A stretch of 64,000 bases of DNA from Alicyclobacillus_A sp963788285 (GTDB lineage Bacteria; Bacillota; Bacilli; Alicyclobacillales; Alicyclobacillaceae). Every line of letters starts with the position of its first letter. Within the stretch, counting starts at the first letter, position 1. Location: NCBI GenBank assembly GCA_963788285.1, contig CAWBGB010000007.1, positions 62,001 to 126,000 on the forward strand, given 5' to 3'. The notes beneath the pieces are model-generated. The model saw nothing but the letters and a program-made list of their open reading frames with translations. It ran no database searches and had not been told where the DNA came from. Made by a program: the position numbers and the translations under genes. Below, one piece after another: positions 61,522 to 64,000 of the stretch.

Positions 61522-62151
61522 CTAACGAGTACCAAACAGCCTGTCACCAGCGTCGCCTAACCCTGGTACGATGTAGCCGTGGTCGTTCAATCCCTCGTCC
61601 ACGGCGGCGACGTAGATGTCTACGTCAGGGTGAGACGCCTGCACTTTCTCGATGCCGACCGGTGCGGCGACGAGACACATCAGTTTGATGTTCGTTGCGC
61701 CGCGGTCCTTAACGGCAGAGATGGCTGCTACGGCCGATCCGCCCGTGGCTAACATGGGATCCACCACAATCACGTCACGCTCCTCGATATGGGGCGGCAA
61801 TTTGCAGTAGTACTCTACGGGCTTGAGTGTTTCTGGATCCCGATACAGTCCCACGTGTCCGACTTTCGCGTTCGGAATCATAGCGAGGATACCGTCCACC
61901 ATGCCGAGGCCGGCGCGCAGAACGGGCACTAAAGCGAGCGTCTTTCCTTCAATAACCTTCGTTTTCGCGGGCGCGACAGGGGTCTGTACTTCGGTCTCCA
62001 CCAACGGAAGGGAGCGAGTGATTTCGTACGCCATTAACATGGCAACTTCCTGGACGAGTTGACGAAACTCCTTCGTACCGGTTTCTTTGGAGCGGATGAA
62101 CGTCAACTTGTGCTGAATCAGCGGATGATCTAAGACGTGGACTTGTCCCAC
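61522..62151 (-). CDS. upp: Uracil phosphoribosyltransferase
   Basis: The GTG at 62151 with AAAGGAGTG upstream gives 209 residues, the same as in B. subtilis. It begins GQVHVLDHPLIQHKLTFIRS. The PRPP-binding loop is VVDPMLATGGSAVAAI, and the uracil-binding C-terminus is GYIVPGLGDAGDRLFGTR. It salvages uracil to UMP. The upp-wecB order is shared with many Bacilli. Confidence 0.96.
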   Translation of the reverse strand: MGQVHVLDHPLIQHKLTFIRSKETGTKEFRQLVQEVAMLMAYEITRSLPLVETEVQTPVAPAKTKVIEGKTLALVPVLRAGLGMVDGILAMIPNAKVGHVGLYRDPETLKPVEYYCKLPPHIEERDVIVVDPMLATGGSAVAAISAVKDRGATNIKLMCLVAAPVGIEKVQASHPDVDIYVAAVDEGLNDHGYIVPGLGDAGDRLFGTR

Positions 62152-62357
62152 AATGAATGGACACTCCTTTTTCCAACGGTTGTCCGAGCGAAAAGCCAAA
62201 CGCCGCATGTTGTGGAGAATTTCACGTGCAAGCGTGGTGGTGTGACTTTCGAGTTGGACATTCCTTTTTCATCACTATCCGTCATATACTATCCAATAGG
62301 TTGTCTACGGTTGCAATTATACCAGAAGGCTGTCGCACAAATCAGTGAGGCCGGTTA

Positions 62358-62366
62358 TGGTATAAT
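62358..62366 (+). promoter_or_regulatory. Extended -10 promoter of the UgtP-like gene
   Basis: TGGTATAAT is a perfect TATAAT (62361-62366) with a TGn extension, 54 bases before the GTG start. The -35 is weak. The rest of the 62152-62419 gap also holds the opposing upp promoter, which I could not fix. Confidence 0.5.
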
Positions 62367-62419
62367 GTGGTCACCTTTTTGCTGACTTTCGCCAAAGCTC
62401 CTGAGAGGAGGTGCTCATT

Positions 62420-63586
62420 GTGTCCTCTTTAAAGAAACTGCTCGTCCTGTCGGCCTCGTACGGCGAAGGCCACCAACAGGCGGCGGTTGCGATTCGCGAC
62501 GCGCTGACAAACATGAGCCCTCATACGGAAGTGAAGATCGTCGACTATATGCGTAGTGTGCACCCGATGCTCGACTCTGTGATGAAGTACTGTTACTTGA
62601 ATAGCGTCCGGTTTGCACCTGCACTGTACGGTTGGTTTTATAAAGGTACCAGTCAGATCCCACCATCCTCCATTATCCAGCGTCAGTTAAATTCGCTGGG
62701 TATCGACGAAATGGAGGAAACACTTCGTGAATTCAAGCCTGACGTGGTATTGGCCACATTCCCAACGCCCGCGGGCGTGGTGTCGCACCTGAAGCAGCAG
62801 GGCAAAGTCGACGTGCCTCTGGCCACGGTCATTACGGACCACGCGATTCACAGCCAGTGGATTCACCCATTTACGGACGCATACTTTGTGGGATCGGAAT
62901 ACGTCCGAAAGGGCTTGGTCGCACGGGGCATTCCGAGTGACATCATTCATGTGACCGGCATTCCTGTTCGCCCCGCGTTTTTGCAGTCGTTTGACCGCGA
63001 CGCTCTGTGCAAGAAGTACGGCCTGCGCCCGGATATCCCGACGGTCTTGGTCATGGGCGGCGGATACGGCGTGATGGGCGACGTCGACCAGATCTGTGAA
63101 GAGTTGTTCCAGTACCCGTACCCAGTGCAAGTGATTGTGGTGGCGGGCAAAAACAAGCGCATGAAAATGCAGCTGGACGAAGCCGTGAAAGCGGCTACGC
63201 GGCCTGTCTGGGTGTACGGTTTTGTGTCAGAAGTGTACGAGCTGATGGCCGTGTCCGACTTGATGTTGACGAAGGCCGGCGGTCTCACCATCTCGGAGGC
63301 ACTGGCCGTTCAGTTGCCGATGCTGTTGTATCGGCCCATTCCGGGACAAGAAGTCCAAAACGCGAAGTTCTTGGTCCGCGCCGGAGTGGCCGTTCTTGCC
63401 CGCAACCGCAAGCAGGTCAGCGAGCATCTGTACGACCTGTTGGTGAAAAACCCAGGAAAGCGAGCGTTGATGAAAGAGAAAGCGCTAAAGGTCCGAAAAG
63501 TGAATTCGGCTGAAGATATTGCGGAAATTTTGATGGACCTCGCAAATCGCAACAAATCTCGGGCACACTACCACTACCAGCATTAA
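62420..63586 (+). CDS. UgtP/MGDG-synthase-type glycosyltransferase
   Basis: The GTG at 62420 has GGAGGTG upstream and gives 388 residues. The N-terminus KKLLVLSASYGEGHQQAAVA is the MGDG-synthase/UgtP acceptor-domain signature. The GT-B C-terminal domain has VLVMGGGYGVMGDV and KAGGLTISEALAVQLPMLLY, which bind the UDP-sugar. Relatives put glucose or galactose from UDP-sugars onto diacylglycerol on the inner membrane face, giving glycolipids and lipoteichoic acid anchors. GalU and GalE in this window make its likely donors. Sugar choice cannot be told from sequence. Confidence 0.88.
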   Translation: MSSLKKLLVLSASYGEGHQQAAVAIRDALTNMSPHTEVKIVDYMRSVHPMLDSVMKYCYLNSVRFAPALYGWFYKGTSQIPPSSIIQRQLNSLGIDEMEETLREFKPDVVLATFPTPAGVVSHLKQQGKVDVPLATVITDHAIHSQWIHPFTDAYFVGSEYVRKGLVARGIPSDIIHVTGIPVRPAFLQSFDRDALCKKYGLRPDIPTVLVMGGGYGVMGDVDQICEELFQYPYPVQVIVVAGKNKRMKMQLDEAVKAATRPVWVYGFVSEVYELMAVSDLMLTKAGGLTISEALAVQLPMLLYRPIPGQEVQNAKFLVRAGVAVLARNRKQVSEHLYDLLVKNPGKRALMKEKALKVRKVNSAEDIAEILMDLANRNKSRAHYHYQH

Positions 63587-63664
63587 TCCGCGTCAGCGAA
63601 CGCCGGTCATTCCCAGGGTCACTGGTTTTATCTGGGATGACTAGCGACAGCAAGGAGTGGTTTA

Positions 63665-64000
63665 ATGAACATTCGTACGTGGGTGTCGTCCCGACTCTCC
63701 AAGTGGCTGGAACCGGAGTTGTTTCAGCCATTTGTATTTGGTGTGCTGATTTCTCTGACGCTGTCGGAATTTGTTCGCGGTGCTCTGACGCTCTCCATGA
63801 TTCCTACATATGGTAAGAGCGTCCTGGGCTTCGCAGTGGAATGGACTTCACTTGCACTGTCCATCCACTACCTAGCGGACAACCTGTTAAGATCGCCCGC
63901 CGGTTGGGTTGCGGACAAGTTTGGCCAGCGCACCCTCCTATTGATTGGCTTTGCCATCTCCGTGATATCCATATTCTGGATGATGCACACCACCACCATC
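63665..64000 (+). CDS. Major facilitator superfamily transporter, N-terminal part (cut by window edge)
   Basis: An ATG with AAGGAGTGG upstream opens 112 codons to the edge. Three membrane helices are visible, with the MFS loop motif between helices 2 and 3 as GWVADKFGQRTLLLIGF. An N-terminal helix with charged residues (MNIRTWVSSRLSKWLEPELF) precedes them. It lies 78 bases after the UgtP-like gene. In B. subtilis ltaA/lmrP-like MFS proteins next to ugtP can flip glycolipids; that role is only suggested by position here. Confidence 0.85.
   Translation, partial: MNIRTWVSSRLSKWLEPELFQPFVFGVLISLTLSEFVRGALTLSMIPTYGKSVLGFAVEWTSLALSIHYLADNLLRSPAGWVADKFGQRTLLLIGFAISVISIFWMMHTTTI

Noticed and set aside
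1..64000. CRISPR arrays, tRNA or rRNA genes
   Set aside because: No regularly spaced direct repeats, no tRNA cloverleaf with CCA-type end and no rRNA-like sequence were seen on reading.

Overview
This looks like chromosome from an endospore-forming Firmicute of class Bacilli. The best guess is Alicyclobacillaceae or a close relative. That rests on gene order and protein style, not on a database match. Evidence includes the spore genes spoIIID, spoIIQ and spoIID, the Bacillus-type neighbourhoods spoIIID-mbl-flhO-flhP-fabZ and ywmB-murA-spoIID, a sporulenol/hopene-type terpene cyclase at the left edge, strong GGAGG ribosome sites, many GTG and TTG starts, and an 11-subunit Nuo complex beside the ATP synthase. 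No rRNA, tRNA, CRISPR array or intact insertion sequence was seen.

Layout. 1-13.5 kb is accessory and strongly decayed. It holds a terpene cyclase plus the remnant of a second one, an FAD-dependent oxidoreductase, an ammonium transporter, a TPR lipoprotein, a thioredoxin/AhpD-like operon with a divergent HxlR regulator, and remnants of a serine recombinase, two polysaccharide deacetylases, an MDR-type reductase, a LysR regulator and a keto-acid decarboxylase. 13.5-18.2 kb is a cell-envelope sugar cassette (galU, a YkcB-like GT39, a YkcC-like GT2, gtrA). 19-27 kb has yigZ, a broken sigma factor, an unannotated holin-like type I toxin, fabZ, a CDP-alcohol phosphatidyltransferase, broken flhP and flhO, a frameshifted mbl, spoIIID and spoIIQ. 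27-34 kb has a VOC protein, a CLC channel and the galT-galK-galE-M24 operon. 34.8-39.8 kb has spoIID, murA, broken ywmB, a DUF3889-like protein, an AbrB-type regulator and a DUF1146 protein. 39.8-49.8 kb is the nuoABCDHIJKLMN operon and 50-57.5 kb the atpZ-I-B-E-F-H-A-G-D-C operon, both on the minus strand, each with its own good sigma-A promoter. 58-64 kb has a broken TipA-like regulator, a frameshifted thiolase, wecB, upp, a UgtP-like glycosyltransferase and the start of an MFS transporter.

How the parts work together. Nuo pumps protons for the F1Fo ATP synthase. GalTKE, GalU, WecB, the YkcB/YkcC/GtrA cassette and the UgtP-like enzyme feed nucleotide sugars into envelope glycans and glycolipids. 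The spore genes carry recognisable sigma-F and sigma-E promoters.

The most notable points are the amount of gene decay (about 18 broken or truncated genes, including single frameshifts in nuoD, mbl, thl and ykcC), a 29-codon toxin gene whose ribosome site is buried in a 12-bp stem, a palindrome over the trxA promoter next to an HxlR gene, a metal-ligand-poor M24 protein closing the gal operon, and SpoIIQ and SpoIID proteins with altered active-site motifs. I found no clearly new multi-gene system.
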